Counted from the stretch's first letter, positions 51,059 through 61,353 are shown. The stretch: DNA of 64,000 bases from Aliivibrio finisterrensis (GCF_008933155.1 NZ_WBVP01000013.1:45538-109537), one strand, 5' to 3'. The notes: generated by a model from the sequence alone, not told the origin. Numbers and translations: made by a program.

Positions 51059-52813
51059 ATGGCAACGCTACTCACTCAAGGAACATTATTAGAAGCTAGA
51101 AAGATTAAAAAACCATTAACTAAATCCTATCTATTCAGCTTAAGTGTCCTTTTCTTTGTTTGTGCTCACTTTTTCCAACCCAACCCTGGAGGTTCAGGGC
51201 TACACCTAGCATTCAATGCCGCCTCTTGGATCCCTGCCAGTATTGCAATCGCAATTGCCTTATTTCATACAGCAAAACAGGGACTAATTAAATATTCCAC
51301 CTTAACTCTGGTTTTATTGTTCGCTGTTAGCTTACTTTCCCTTCCTCTGTTCTATCACGATGCCTCTCCTCAATTAGCTTTAGGAAAGTTTTTAGGTTTA
51401 TGGGCTGGATTACTTTTCTTCATTACTCTGCAACAGTTCGCCTTTTCAAATAAACAGAAGCAGTGGCTCTTGTGGTGTATTATCGGTTCAGTGTTAATCG
51501 AAGCAGTTTTTGGCTATATCCAATACCTTTTTCTAAAGGAAGGGAACAACTTCGGTTATAACGTTATAGCAAATCGCCCTTACGGTATTTTTCAACAACC
51601 CAATGTAATGGCAAGTTTTCTAGCGACAGGGCTCGCTATCGCCTCTTACTTCCTTGCTAGACAACCAATTAAATACCGTGAAAATGTTATTGCACTCACT
51701 CTACTTTATGCAACGATCTTATTTACCTTACCACTGATCGTCGTATTAGCGTCTCGTACAGGTTGGCTAGCGACGGCTTTCAGCCTTATTTTATTAACGC
51801 CATACATGTGGAAATATTGTACAAAACAACGTTTCTTTTCTTGGGTATTAGCGTTAATTATTGGTTTTAGTGGTAGCTTTGTTTTATTTAACTTGTCTCA
51901 AGATAATTTATCTAAAGTATCATTAATTAGTCAAAAAGCGGATCTAGAAAGCCCGAGACGGTATACCTTTCCACAAGCTCTAGACATGTTTTTAGAAAAG
52001 CCGATTACCGGTTATGGTTATGGTAATTTCGAGGCTGATTACACCCTATATACAGCAAAACAACACCAAATTTCATCAAGCTACAAACCGGGGTTGCCTT
52101 CAATGGATCATCCTCACAATGAAGTACTATACTGGGGCGTAGAAGGTGGCATCGTTGCAATATTGGGTTTATTAATTGCAGCGGGAGGGGTGTTACTCAA
52201 AATACGAAAAAGCAAACTAGATACACAATTTGCTTTGCTCGCTTTAATTGCTCCGATCTTTATTCATAGTCAGCTAGAGTACCCGTTTTACCACTCTATG
52301 CTGCACTGGTTTACGTTCATCATTCTTCTGTTCTGGATAGATCAACTAAGCTGTAAATATAAAAAGTACCGCATTAGTGATATCAGTAAAATAACATTAA
52401 GAGTCAGCTCATTAGTACTGCCAATTGTCACTGTTTTTTATATGCTTTCAACACTTCACACGAATTGGGTTTTAACTAAATTTGAAACGACTCGACCAAT
52501 GAACCCTGATATTTTAAATCAAGTAACTAACCCTGTGATTTGGGAAGACAGATTTAATTGGGATGTGTTATCTGCTCAGCTATCCATTGGGATAATGAAC
52601 AAAAAACCAGAACTGATCTCGCCTTATATTACTTGGTCAAAAGAACTGATTAAAACCAAGCCAAGACCAGCCTTTTATCAAAACCTAATCATTGCTTATC
52701 AAGCTTTAGGCGAAGAAAAAAGAGCAGAAGATATTAGAAGAGAAGCCATTTTTCTCTTTCCAAATAACAAATTTGAATTGGTACAACTCGACGAAAAGTT
52801 ACGTCAAAAATAA
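51059..52813 (+). CDS. PglL/Wzy-family O-oligosaccharyltransferase
   Basis: 584-residue polytopic membrane protein with about a dozen hydrophobic segments and a Wzy_C-type large periplasmic loop (VVLASRTGWLATAFSL, RRYTFPQALDMFLEKPITGYGYGNFEADY, SMDHPHNEVLYWGVEGG). The H-x-N motif (HPHNE) is the signature of O-antigen ligases and PglL enzymes, which move lipid-linked glycans to LPS or to proteins such as pilins. No waaL-type LPS gene cluster is near. I recall that the V. cholerae gene at this place was named PglL. Acceptor unproven. Confidence 0.85.
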   Translation: MATLLTQGTLLEARKIKKPLTKSYLFSLSVLFFVCAHFFQPNPGGSGLHLAFNAASWIPASIAIAIALFHTAKQGLIKYSTLTLVLLFAVSLLSLPLFYHDASPQLALGKFLGLWAGLLFFITLQQFAFSNKQKQWLLWCIIGSVLIEAVFGYIQYLFLKEGNNFGYNVIANRPYGIFQQPNVMASFLATGLAIASYFLARQPIKYRENVIALTLLYATILFTLPLIVVLASRTGWLATAFSLILLTPYMWKYCTKQRFFSWVLALIIGFSGSFVLFNLSQDNLSKVSLISQKADLESPRRYTFPQALDMFLEKPITGYGYGNFEADYTLYTAKQHQISSSYKPGLPSMDHPHNEVLYWGVEGGIVAILGLLIAAGGVLLKIRKSKLDTQFALLALIAPIFIHSQLEYPFYHSMLHWFTFIILLFWIDQLSCKYKKYRISDISKITLRVSSLVLPIVTVFYMLSTLHTNWVLTKFETTRPMNPDILNQVTNPVIWEDRFNWDVLSAQLSIGIMNKKPELISPYITWSKELIKTKPRPAFYQNLIIAYQALGEEKRAEDIRREAIFLFPNNKFELVQLDEKLRQK

Positions 52814-52835
52814 AATCATAAATAAAGACACAGTA

Positions 52836-52864
52836 AAAAGCCGCTACGTTTTTAGCGGCTTTTG
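52836..52864. terminator. Bidirectional terminator between the oligosaccharyltransferase and aminotransferase genes
   Basis: AAAAGCCGCTA pairs with TAGCGGCTTTT across a short T-rich loop. A- and T-runs on both sides suit both converging genes. Confidence 0.85.
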
Positions 52865-52874
52865 TATTTGTAAC

Positions 52875-53987
52875 CTAAAGAACGTCAGATAATGCTTTTA
52901 AACATAATGCGACATTTTCTTTTTTAGCCGCATACCCCATCAAACCAATACGCCAAGTCTTTCCGGCTAAATCACCCAGCCCTGCGCCAATTTCTAAATT
53001 ATACTCATTCAGTAATCGACTCCTAACTTCTACATCGCTAACACCTTCTGGAATATAAACGGCATTAAGCTGTGGTAAACGATATGCTTCATCAACCATA
53101 AACTGAATACCTAGCGATTCTAATCCTTCTTTTAATTCTTGATGATAAAATGCATGTCGACTCCACGCGGCTTCTAATCCTTCATTTTTAAGCATCAATA
53201 ATGATTCGTGCAATGCATACAAACTATTTACAGGCGCAGTATGGTGATAACTTCGTTTTCCTTCACCACTCCAATAAGACAGGACTAAGCTTTGATCTAA
53301 GAACCAGCTTTGCACAGCTTTAGTTCTTGATTTCATCTTATCGACCGCTCGCTTAGAAAACGTCACAGGAGATAAGCCAGGAGTACAAGATAAACATTTT
53401 TGAGAACCAGAATAAACCGCATCTAATTGCCATTTATCAACTAATAATGGTACACCACCCAACGACGTTACTGCATCAACAATAGTTAAGCAGCCATGTT
53501 GGCGCGCAAGAGTTGAAATGGCTTCAGCATCACTTAATACACCGGTTGATGTCTCTGCATGCACAAAAGCGACGATCTTTATATCTGCATGTTGCAGTAA
53601 AGCCTCTTCAACTTTATTTAGTGAAACTGGCTCACCCCATTTATCATCGATAACAATCGCAGTTCCACCACATCGCTCAACATTCTGACGCATACGCTCG
53701 CCAAAAACACCATTGCGACAAACTAAAACTTTTTCGCCTTCTTCCACGAGATTAACAAAACAGGTTTCCATTCCTGCACTTCCTGGTGCAGAAACCGCAA
53801 TGGTAAACTCATTTTCTGTTTTAAATGCATACTTAAGTAGCTCTTTTACTTCATCCATCATTTTAATGAATAGAGGATCTAAGTGACCAATCGTTGGGCG
53901 ACTTAATGCCTGTAATACTTGTGGCGATATATCAGAAGGTCCAGGTCCCATAAGGGTTCTTTTTGGTGGGATAAAACTTTGCATCAT
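52875..53987 (-). CDS. Class V aminotransferase (alanine-glyoxylate / serine-pyruvate type)
   Basis: PLP-dependent enzyme of 370 residues. MGPGPSDISPQVLQAL opens the family fold. The cofactor-binding Asp171 lies in IVDAVTSLGG and the Schiff-base Lys197 in SGSQKCLSCTPGL. Related enzymes transfer amino groups between alanine, serine or aspartate and glyoxylate or pyruvate; the exact pair cannot be read from sequence. First or second Met may be the start. Divergent from lysC. Confidence 0.9.
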   Translation of the reverse strand: MMQSFIPPKRTLMGPGPSDISPQVLQALSRPTIGHLDPLFIKMMDEVKELLKYAFKTENEFTIAVSAPGSAGMETCFVNLVEEGEKVLVCRNGVFGERMRQNVERCGGTAIVIDDKWGEPVSLNKVEEALLQHADIKIVAFVHAETSTGVLSDAEAISTLARQHGCLTIVDAVTSLGGVPLLVDKWQLDAVYSGSQKCLSCTPGLSPVTFSKRAVDKMKSRTKAVQSWFLDQSLVLSYWSGEGKRSYHHTAPVNSLYALHESLLMLKNEGLEAAWSRHAFYHQELKEGLESLGIQFMVDEAYRLPQLNAVYIPEGVSDVEVRSRLLNEYNLEIGAGLGDLAGKTWRIGLMGYAAKKENVALCLKALSDVL

Positions 53988-54205
53988 TCACTCCTTGAAA
54001 TATAGGGTGTTTAAAGAATAGACACAATAATAATTAAACTCAATTAGACGAAGTAATTAGAGTGACTTAACTATAGAAAATAGCCATAAAACACTTATAT
54101 TTACTTTAAATCGGAGAAATACAAATAAAGCCATTACTATTGATTGACATTTGTTTCATAAAAAAGCACATTGTTAACATATGTTTTGTTATATAAAACA
54201 TACAC

Positions 54206-54366
54206 AGAAGAGGAGCACTGCCTAGGTAGCTTTATTTGTGGAGCCCAAACTCCCAAACAAATAAGTGAGGGAGAGCAGTGCCGAGATAATCTTGATTGGG
54301 AAAAGATTATCGATCGTACAGGCTGAATCCTTACGATTGCCACTTAATTTTAAGTGGAGAGCTTCT
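54206..54366 (+). promoter_or_regulatory. Lysine riboswitch (L box) of lysC
   Basis: Conserved aptamer features can be read in order: P1 closing bases AGAAG (54206-54210) with CTTCT (54362-54366); AGGAGC at 54211; P2 GCACTGC (54215-54221) with GCAGTGC (54275-54281), P2 internal loop with GGTAGC; the GTGAGGGAGAG and CCGAG segments; P3 GATAATC/GATTATC; the signature GGCTGAATCC at 54321-54330 in ATCGTA/TTACGAT; and P5 CCACTTA/TAAGTGG. A U-rich tract (54374-54384) follows. Lysine binding should lower lysC expression. Confidence 0.93.
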
Positions 54367-54437
54367 AGCAGCTATTTATTTTTTGCTATGACTCTTCACA
54401 TTTATTTCCACATTGGATGTAGTCGGGAGACAGGAAA

Positions 54438-55787
54438 GTGAACCCTATAAATGTTGCTAAATTTGGCGGAACAAGTGTTGCAAATTTTGAAGCAATGAGC
54501 CGCAGCGCTTATGTCATAGAACAGAACAAAAATACTCACCTTGTCGTTATCAGTGCTTGCTCGGGTGTCACTAATCTTTTAGTTGAACTCGCCAACGGCA
54601 CACAAGATAACCAAAGAAAAAAAGTAATCCTCTCTGAACTAAAATCCATTCATTTTTCTGTATTAGACCAACTTTCTGACCCTATTTACCCTGAAAAAGC
54701 CATTCTTGAGATCCTTGATGATATAGAAAAAGCGTCTGACGCAGCAACTTTCCAACCTAGCGATAAACTTACTGACCACCTTGTCGCGTGTGGTGAGTTA
54801 ATGTCTACCCACCTTTTTACTCAACTATTGATTGAACGTGGAAATTCTGCGGTTCGCTTTGATATTCGAACCGTACTACGCACCGATTCCAAGTTTGGTA
54901 AAGGTGAACCTCAACGTGAAGAAATTACTCGTTTAGCTAGAGAAAAACTGATACCTCTATGCCAAAAACATATCGTTGTAACACAGGGCTTTGTTGGCTC
55001 AGATAGTCAAGGGAATACAACAACATTAGGTCGAGGAGGCAGTGATTACAGTGCCGCTTTGATTGCAGAATCAGTGAATGCGTGTGGATTAGAGATTTGG
55101 ACCGATGTACCGGGTATTTATACAACCGACCCACGTATTGCCTCTGCTGCCTCACCAATCCCTGAAATCAGTTTCAGCGAAGCCTCTGAAATGGCAAATT
55201 ATGGGGCTAAAATATTGCACCCATCAACCCTATTACCAGCACTTCGCCATCAAATTCCGGTATTTGTTGGTTCATCAAAAGAACCCGAAAAAGGCGGCAC
55301 ATGGATTAAACAGCAGGTAAATAGCTCTCCACTATTTAGAGCATTAACCCTACGCTGCAATCAAACCATGGTAACATTACATAGCCCAAATATGTTTCAT
55401 GCTTACGGTTTCCTTGCCGAAGTGTTTAAAATTTTGGCAAAATACCAAATATCTGTAGATTTAATTACAACTTCCGAAGTCAGTGTTGCTCTCACTCTTG
55501 ATCAAACAAACACCAGTGGCAAAGCACCTGAATTGCCACCAGAAGCACAGCAAGAACTTGAAGAACTCTGCACAATCGAAATAGAACACAATTTGTGCTT
55601 AGTTGCGCTCATTGGTAATCAAATGAGTCACTCTAAAGGCTCAGCTAAACAAGTATTCGGTACTTTAGAGGATTTCAATTTACGTATGATTTGTTATGGT
55701 GCAAGCCAACATAATTTATGCTTTTTATTGAATGAATCAGACTCAAAACGTGCAGTTCAAGTTCTACATAAAGAGATATTTGAATAA
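54438..55787 (+). CDS. lysC: Lysine-sensitive aspartokinase III
   Basis: Phosphorylates aspartate, the first step to lysine, threonine and methionine. The start is a GTG at 54438 (NPINVAKFGGTSVANF follows), with AGGA just upstream. Catalytic blocks KFGGTSVANF and TLGRGGSDYSAALIAES; C-terminal ACT regions from about residue 300 with VDLITTSEVSVALTLD. 449 residues equals E. coli LysC and is monofunctional, with no homoserine dehydrogenase. Regulated by the lysine riboswitch in its 5' leader and, by family analogy, by lysine feedback. Confidence 0.97.
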   Translation: MNPINVAKFGGTSVANFEAMSRSAYVIEQNKNTHLVVISACSGVTNLLVELANGTQDNQRKKVILSELKSIHFSVLDQLSDPIYPEKAILEILDDIEKASDAATFQPSDKLTDHLVACGELMSTHLFTQLLIERGNSAVRFDIRTVLRTDSKFGKGEPQREEITRLAREKLIPLCQKHIVVTQGFVGSDSQGNTTTLGRGGSDYSAALIAESVNACGLEIWTDVPGIYTTDPRIASAASPIPEISFSEASEMANYGAKILHPSTLLPALRHQIPVFVGSSKEPEKGGTWIKQQVNSSPLFRALTLRCNQTMVTLHSPNMFHAYGFLAEVFKILAKYQISVDLITTSEVSVALTLDQTNTSGKAPELPPEAQQELEELCTIEIEHNLCLVALIGNQMSHSKGSAKQVFGTLEDFNLRMICYGASQHNLCFLLNESDSKRAVQVLHKEIFE

Positions 55788-55820
55788 ATAGAACTAATTT
55801 AAATAAGGACCAGACCATTT

Positions 55821-55843
55821 ACACTTGAATTGATATCAAGTGT
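55821..55843. repeat. Perfect 8-bp inverted repeat after lysC
   Basis: ACACTTGA (55821-55828) and TCAAGTGT (55836-55843) with a 7-nt centre, 34 bp after the lysC stop. It lies immediately before the main terminator and is not T-tailed. Confidence 0.45.
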
Positions 55844-55850
55844 ATAAACT

Positions 55851-55888
55851 AAAAATCCCATTAATAGATTTATTAATGGGATTTTTTA
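55851..55888. terminator. Bidirectional terminator between lysC and metH
   Basis: AATCCCATTAAT pairs with ATTAATGGGATT around a short loop, with an A-run upstream and a T-run downstream, serving both converging genes. Confidence 0.88.
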
Positions 55889-55907
55889 TTTTTAATTTAA
55901 AAAGAAA

Positions 55908-58900
55908 TTAGTTTAAATTTGGACCTAACCATTTTTCAGTCTCTAACATGTCCCAGCCTTTTCTTTCCGCGTAACTCTCCGCCTGATCTTTTTGGATCTG
56001 AGCTATCGCAAAATAACGAGAATCAGGATGAGAGAAATACATGCCAGAAACAGAGGCTCCCGGCCACATAGCGTAGCTAGAAGTCAACGACATTCCTATT
56101 GCTTCTTCAACACCCATCAACTCCCACAATGTCCCTTTTTCTGTATGCTCAGGGCAAGCAGGGTATCCAGGTGCAGGACGAATACCTTGATATTTTTCAC
56201 GGATAAGATCATCATTTGAAAGATCTTCGCCTGGTGAATATCCCCAAATACCTTTACGTACTTCTTTATGCAAATACTCGGCAAACGCTTCAGCTAAACG
56301 GTCAGCAACGGCTTGGATCATAATGGCATTATAATCATCACCTTTGGCTTTATAGTCATCAGCAAGCTCTCTTTCACCAATGCCACCAGTCACAGCAAAG
56401 CCACCAATCCAATCGGCCTTTCCGCTCTTTTTCGGTGCGATATAATCAGATAAACAATAGTTAAACCCTTTTGGTTTTTCTGTTTGTTGACGTAAATTAT
56501 GCAGTACTTTCAATACCTCAGTACGTGATTCATCGGTATATACTTCAATATCATCATCGACACTGTTGGCAGGAAAAAGAGCACACATTCCTCGCGCTTT
56601 TAGTAAACCTTCTTTTTCTACACGATCCAACAGATCATTCGCATCTTTATATAAACGCTGCGCTTCTTCACCCACTTCTTCATGATCTAAAATTGCAGGG
56701 TATTTACCCATTAAAGACCATGTCATAAAGAAAGGTGTCCAATCAATATATTGGCGTAACGTCGCAACATCCATATCATCAATAATATGCGCACCCGGCT
56801 TTACAGGTGCCGGAGGCGTATAGCTTATCCAATCAATATCGACTTTGTTTGCTCGCGCTCTTTCTAGTGACACGGGTTTTGTTCGTGGTTTTTTACGATT
56901 ATGTTGATCACGTACTCGCTCGTAATCTAAATCTAACTTTTCAACAAATGCAGGTTTCAGTTCATCAGAAAGTAATGAGGTACATACGCCAACCGCACGA
57001 GAAGCGTTGTTAACATAAACCACAGGCTGAGAGTAATTTTGTTCTATCTTAACGGCAGTATGTGCTTTAGAAGTTGTTGCTCCACCAATCAAAAGTGGCA
57101 AATCAAAGCCTTGACGATCCATCTCTTTAGCCACATGGACCATCTCATCAAGTGATGGTGTAATAAGGCCAGAAAGTCCAATAATATCGACGTTCTCTTC
57201 TTTCGCAACTTTTAGAATTTTCTCACAAGAAACCATCACGCCAAGATCAATGATTTCATAGTTATTACATTGAAGAACAACCCCAACAATATTCTTGCCG
57301 ATATCGTGAACGTCACCTTTCACAGTTGCTAATAAGATTTTGCCATTGGTTGAACCTACATCTTTCGTGGCATTAATAAAAGGTTCTAAATGCGCTACGG
57401 CTTGTTTCATCACTCGTGCTGACTTTACGACTTGAGGAAGGAACATTTTCCCTTCACCAAATAAATCACCCACGACGTTCATGCCGTCCATTAAAGGACC
57501 TTCGATCACTTCAATAGGGCGAGCGGCATTGACCCGAGCTTCTTCCGTATCTTCAACAATGAAGTCAGTAATTCCTTTCACTAAAGAATGTTCAAGACGC
57601 TTTTCTACCGACCACGTTCTCCATTCTAAAGCCGATTTATCTTCAACCTTCCCGACCGCTCGTTCTAGATATTCTGTTGCCATATCAAGTAGACGTTCTG
57701 TTGAATCATCACGACGGTTAAGTACAACATCTTCTACCGCTTCACGTAAATCTTCAGGTACATTATCGTAAATTTCTAATTGGCCTGCATTTACGATCCC
57801 CATATCCATACCGTTCTTAAAACAGTGATATAAGAACACGGCGTGAATCGCTTCACGTACGTAATTATTACCTCGGAATGAGAATGATACGTTAGATACG
57901 CCACCTGAAATCATGGCATGGGGAAGTGTTCTTTTTATATCTGCAACGGCTTCAATAAAATCAACAGCGTAGTTGTTATGCTCATCGATTCCTGTTGCAA
58001 CAGCAAAGATATTTGGGTCAAAAATAATGTCTTCTGGTGGGAAACCAACTTCATCTACTAAGATGTTATAAGCGTTAGTACATATTTCTATTTTTCGCTC
58101 ACGCGTATCCGCTTGACCTACTTCATCAAAGGCCATCACAATTACAGCCGCACCATAGCGACGGATTAGCTTAGCTTGTTGTAAGAATTTTTCCTTACCT
58201 TCTTTAAGTGATATTGAGTTAACAATACCCTTACCTTGAATACATTTAAGACCCGCTTCGATTACTTCCCACTTAGAAGAATCAACCATCACCGGTACTT
58301 TGGATATCTCTGGCTCTGAAGCACATAGGTTTAAGAATTTAACCATACACGCTTCAGCATCAAGCATACCTTCATCCATATTGATATCGATGATTTGAGC
58401 GCCGTTTTCTACTTGCTCACGAGCGACACTCAATGCTTCATCGTATAGCTCTTCTTTAATTAAACGTTTAAAACGAGCAGAACCGGTGACATTAGTTCTT
58501 TCACCTACGTTCACAAAAAGGGATTCTTGAGATATTGTTAACGGCTCTAAACCAGATAAGCGACAAGCTACCGGAAGTGTAGGTAATGAACGAGGTTTAA
58601 TACCTTCAACCACTTGTGCCATTTGACGGATATGCTCAGGTGTTGTGCCACAACAGCCACCGATCAAATTTAAGAAACCACTTTCAGCCCACTCTTTTAC
58701 GTGCTCAGCCATTTCTTCTGGAGAAAGATCATACTCACCGAAGGCATTAGGCAAACCAGCATTCGGGTGTGCTGAAACACTGCACTCTGAAATACGAGAC
58801 AACTCACTCACATACTCACGTAATTCATCAGGCCCTAATGCACAGTTCAAACCAAATGAGATTGGTTTAACATGACGCAAAGCATTATAGAACGCTTCTG

Positions 58901-59588
58901 TTGTTTGTCCTGAAAGCGTACGACCTGAAGCATCGGTTATCGTACCTGAAATCATCACTGGTAATATGATACCCATTTCTTCAAAAACAGATTCGACTGC
59001 AAAAGAACAGGCTTTTGCATTCAAGGTATCAAAGATAGTTTCGATAAGAATTAAATCAGAACCACCTCTAATTAAGGCACGAGTTGATTCTGAGTAGGCT
59101 TCGACTAATTCATCAAAAGAGACATTTCGATAACCAGGGTCATTCACATCCGGGGAAATAGAACACGTTCGGTTTGTAGGGCCTAAAACACCTGCAACAT
59201 AACGCGGTTTATGTGGTGTTTTTAATGTCCACTCATCAGCGACTTCTCTTGCTAACCTTGCAGCTTCGAAGTTCATTTCTTCGCTCAGGCTTTCCATATC
59301 ATAGTCAGCCATTGCGATTGTTGTTGAGTTAAAGGTATTCGTTTCTAAAATATCAGCACCCGCCTCTAAATAAGCAGAATGAATATCCTTAATAACTTGA
59401 GGACGAGAAAGCACTAAAAGGTCATTGTTACCCTTTAAATCACAATGCCAATCACTAAAGCGCTCTCCACGATAATCTTGCTCTTCAAACTTATACTCTT
59501 GGATCATGGTACCCATACCACCATCTATCAAAAGAATACGTTTTAATAACTGTTGTTCTATTTGAGTTTTTTTATTGCTTCCTGCCAC
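55908..59588 (-). CDS. metH: Cobalamin-dependent methionine synthase MetH
   Basis: Transfers a methyl group from methyltetrahydrofolate to homocysteine through B12. The 1226-residue protein (E. coli 1227) has four modules: homocysteine-binding (zinc cysteines incl. [14 protein letters not shown] near residue 310), pterin-binding (about 355-620; [11 protein letters not shown]), cobalamin-binding (about 650-900; [14 protein letters not shown] with the B12-ligating His) and AdoMet reactivation (C-terminal; [15 protein letters not shown]). No fragmentation. It converges on lysC and is divergent from the antiporter. Confidence 0.98.
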   Translation of the reverse strand: MAGSNKKTQIEQQLLKRILLIDGGMGTMIQEYKFEEQDYRGERFSDWHCDLKGNNDLLVLSRPQVIKDIHSAYLEAGADILETNTFNSTTIAMADYDMESLSEEMNFEAARLAREVADEWTLKTPHKPRYVAGVLGPTNRTCSISPDVNDPGYRNVSFDELVEAYSESTRALIRGGSDLILIETIFDTLNAKACSFAVESVFEEMGIILPVMISGTITDASGRTLSGQTTEAFYNALRHVKPISFGLNCALGPDELREYVSELSRISECSVSAHPNAGLPNAFGEYDLSPEEMAEHVKEWAESGFLNLIGGCCGTTPEHIRQMAQVVEGIKPRSLPTLPVACRLSGLEPLTISQESLFVNVGERTNVTGSARFKRLIKEELYDEALSVAREQVENGAQIIDINMDEGMLDAEACMVKFLNLCASEPEISKVPVMVDSSKWEVIEAGLKCIQGKGIVNSISLKEGKEKFLQQAKLIRRYGAAVIVMAFDEVGQADTRERKIEICTNAYNILVDEVGFPPEDIIFDPNIFAVATGIDEHNNYAVDFIEAVADIKRTLPHAMISGGVSNVSFSFRGNNYVREAIHAVFLYHCFKNGMDMGIVNAGQLEIYDNVPEDLREAVEDVVLNRRDDSTERLLDMATEYLERAVGKVEDKSALEWRTWSVEKRLEHSLVKGITDFIVEDTEEARVNAARPIEVIEGPLMDGMNVVGDLFGEGKMFLPQVVKSARVMKQAVAHLEPFINATKDVGSTNGKILLATVKGDVHDIGKNIVGVVLQCNNYEIIDLGVMVSCEKILKVAKEENVDIIGLSGLITPSLDEMVHVAKEMDRQGFDLPLLIGGATTSKAHTAVKIEQNYSQPVVYVNNASRAVGVCTSLLSDELKPAFVEKLDLDYERVRDQHNRKKPRTKPVSLERARANKVDIDWISYTPPAPVKPGAHIIDDMDVATLRQYIDWTPFFMTWSLMGKYPAILDHEEVGEEAQRLYKDANDLLDRVEKEGLLKARGMCALFPANSVDDDIEVYTDESRTEVLKVLHNLRQQTEKPKGFNYCLSDYIAPKKSGKADWIGGFAVTGGIGERELADDYKAKGDDYNAIMIQAVADRLAEAFAEYLHKEVRKGIWGYSPGEDLSNDDLIREKYQGIRPAPGYPACPEHTEKGTLWELMGVEEAIGMSLTSSYAMWPGASVSGMYFSHPDSRYFAIAQIQKDQAESYAERKGWDMLETEKWLGPNLN

Positions 59589-59641
59589 GGTACTGCCTCA
59601 TCCATAATACGTTTCTTTTACAATCCTATCACACATAGAAT

Positions 59642-59657
59642 AGGAATCTAGACGTCC
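59642..59657. promoter_or_regulatory. Candidate MetJ (met box) pair upstream of metH
   Basis: AGACGTCC (59650-59657) matches 7 of 8 positions of the met box AGACGTCT. The adjoining 8-mer AGGAATCT matches 5 of 8. It is 54 bp upstream of the metH ATG. MetJ control of methionine genes is known in enterobacteria and vibrios; this pair is weak on one side. Confidence 0.3.
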
Positions 59658-59692
59658 AAAATAGATTTATTTCCACAAATTAGAAATAAAGT

Positions 59693-59706
59693 TTGATATT
59701 TATCAA
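59693..59706. promoter_or_regulatory. Perfect FNR-consensus palindrome upstream of the antiporter gene
   Basis: TTGAT-ATTT-ATCAA fits TTGAT-N4-ATCAA exactly and extends by one base on each side (TTTGATA/TATCAAA). Its centre is about 69 bp upstream of the antiporter ATG and about 111 bp upstream of the metH ATG. Chance occurrence in AT-rich DNA is possible. Confidence 0.5.
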
Positions 59707-59768
59707 ATAGAGCGGAAAATGACCTTAATCACATTTTGTTACATTAATGACATATTTAGAGGTTAACC

Positions 59769-61046
59769 ATGTCTGTGTATAACACACTCTGTTTTCTAGC
59801 AGCTGCTGCTATGCTAATTGCTTTTATTAATAGCAAGATAGGAAAAATGCAAACTACGATCGCTATCACTGCTGGTTCAATGATTCTATCACTAGGGATC
59901 ATTATCGCGGGGCAAAATGATTGGTTTAACCTAAGAGAAGTGGCAACCGAAACTTTAACTGAGATAGATTTTGAAGACTTCCTATTAAATGGAATACTTG
60001 GTTTCTTATTATTTGCCGGTGGGCTAGGAATCAAATTACAAAACCTGAAAGACCAAAAATGGGAAATAACTGTACTTGCTTTAGGGGCAACGCTATTTTC
60101 AACCTTCTTTATTGGTTTTGCGTTATGGGGAATATGCAATCTCATTGGTATTAATCTTGATTTAATCTACTGCTTATTATTTGGTTCCCTTATCTCTCCA
60201 ACTGATCCTATTGCTGTTCTCGCTATTGTAAAAAAACTGAATGCTCCACAACGTATTTCAACTCAAATCGAAGGTGAATCGTTATTTAATGATGGTTTTG
60301 GCTTAGTTATCTTCGTAACGCTATTTACGATTGCTTTTGGCTCAGAAGCGCCAACAGTCAGCAGTGTAACCGCATTATTTTTACAAGAAGCTATTGGCGG
60401 TGTTATTTATGGTTTTGTTTTAGGTCTGATTTTTCATTATCTAATAAGCTCTACAAATGACCATTCAATGGAATTATTATTAACTATAGGTATTCCTACA
60501 TCAGGTTATGCCTTTGCTGGGATCCTTGAAGTTTCAGGCCCATTAGCAATGGTTGTATCTGGAATTATGATCGGTAACTGGACACGTTACATTGGGTTTT
60601 CAAAGGAAAGTGAAGACCATTTGGATAATTTTTGGGAGCTGATTGACGAATTTTTAAATGGCGTATTGTTTCTTCTTATTGGTATGTCGATGCTTCTATT
60701 CCAATTCCATCAAGAAGATTGGATATTAATGGCAATCTCTATTCCACTAGTACTAGCAAGCCGCTATATAAGTGTCTTTTTGTCATATGTTGGATTTAGA
60801 AGATTCAGAATATATAACCCACTATCTGTAAATATACTAACTTGGGGCGGACTTCGAGGAGGATTAGCTTTAGCAATGGCTTTAGCTATCCCAGCTGGTA
60901 TTTTAGTGATACCAGAGAAAAATATTGATGTGAGAGAAATTATACTTGTTATGACTTACTCTGTAGTTGTCTTTTCTATTTTAATTCAAGGTTCTACCAT
61001 TACAACAATGATTGAAAAAGCAAAGAAATTGGAAAAAGATACTTAA
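59769..61046 (+). CDS. CPA1-family Na+(K+)/H+ antiporter, NhaP-like
   Basis: 425-residue protein with about 12 membrane helices. Family signatures: ISPTDPIAVLAIVKKL in helix 5, with the ion-binding Asp; GESLFNDGFGLVIF in helix 6; and WGGLRGGLALAMALAIP near the C-terminus. The short hydrophilic tail ending EKAKKLEKDT has no RCK/TrkA domain, unlike NhaP2. Cation selectivity (Na+, K+, Li+) is unknown. A perfect FNR-type palindrome lies upstream. Last chromosomal housekeeping-type gene before the accessory end. Confidence 0.92.
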   Translation: MSVYNTLCFLAAAAMLIAFINSKIGKMQTTIAITAGSMILSLGIIIAGQNDWFNLREVATETLTEIDFEDFLLNGILGFLLFAGGLGIKLQNLKDQKWEITVLALGATLFSTFFIGFALWGICNLIGINLDLIYCLLFGSLISPTDPIAVLAIVKKLNAPQRISTQIEGESLFNDGFGLVIFVTLFTIAFGSEAPTVSSVTALFLQEAIGGVIYGFVLGLIFHYLISSTNDHSMELLLTIGIPTSGYAFAGILEVSGPLAMVVSGIMIGNWTRYIGFSKESEDHLDNFWELIDEFLNGVLFLLIGMSMLLFQFHQEDWILMAISIPLVLASRYISVFLSYVGFRRFRIYNPLSVNILTWGGLRGGLALAMALAIPAGILVIPEKNIDVREIILVMTYSVVVFSILIQGSTITTMIEKAKKLEKDT

Positions 61047-61067
61047 CTTTTTCGTCATATATTACTT

Positions 61068-61100
61068 AATGGAGATGCATCTTATGTATCTCCATTATTT
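61068..61100 (+). terminator. Terminator of the antiporter gene
   Basis: TAATGGAGAT (61068-61077) pairs with ATCTCCATTA (61088-61097) across a 10-nt loop, followed by TTT. Confidence 0.75.
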
Positions 61101-61200
61101 ATATCTATGGCTACAAACTCGTAATCTCACCCTTTATACTTTACAAAGATCTATACTATTAATAGCTAATAAGCTATCTATGCCCCCAGCCTCGAGATCG

Positions 61201-61280
61201 ACATCCCCTCGACCTAACTGGCCGTAAGCTCTTCAATAAAAACCCTAACTAACTAAACTACCACTTCACCGTGTCGATTC
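61201..61280 (-). pseudogene. tRNA-Asp-like repeat copy A (decayed, split by IS66)
   Basis: On the minus strand a D-arm block (61246-61267) matches 18 of 22 bases of tRNA-Asp. It is followed by the same insert type (AATAAAAA core) and a worn anticodon-arm block (61205-61224), where the anticodon GTC has become GTT. The unit's leader, conserved in the other copies, lies beyond the IS66 at 63631-63660. T-arm and acceptor remains are not recognisable. The remaining stretch 61101-61200 shows no gene. Confidence 0.75.
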
Positions 61281-61300
61281 GTAAGCGCTTAACTAACCAC
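61281..61300 (+). repeat. Left terminal inverted repeat of the IS66 element
   Basis: Starts GTAAGCGCTTAACTAACC. The reverse complement of the right end starts GTAAGCGCTCAATGAAC; the first nine bases are identical. Confidence 0.85.
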
Positions 61301-61353
61301 ACATATCAATATTAAGCAGGCTTTGTCATAGTATCTTTTTAATCGGAGGTATT

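Noticed and set aside
54144..54195. lysC promoter (TTGACA at 54144, TATATA at 54190)
   Set aside because: Both hexamers look good alone but the spacing (about 40 bp) does not fit, and no matching partner was found at 16-18 bp.
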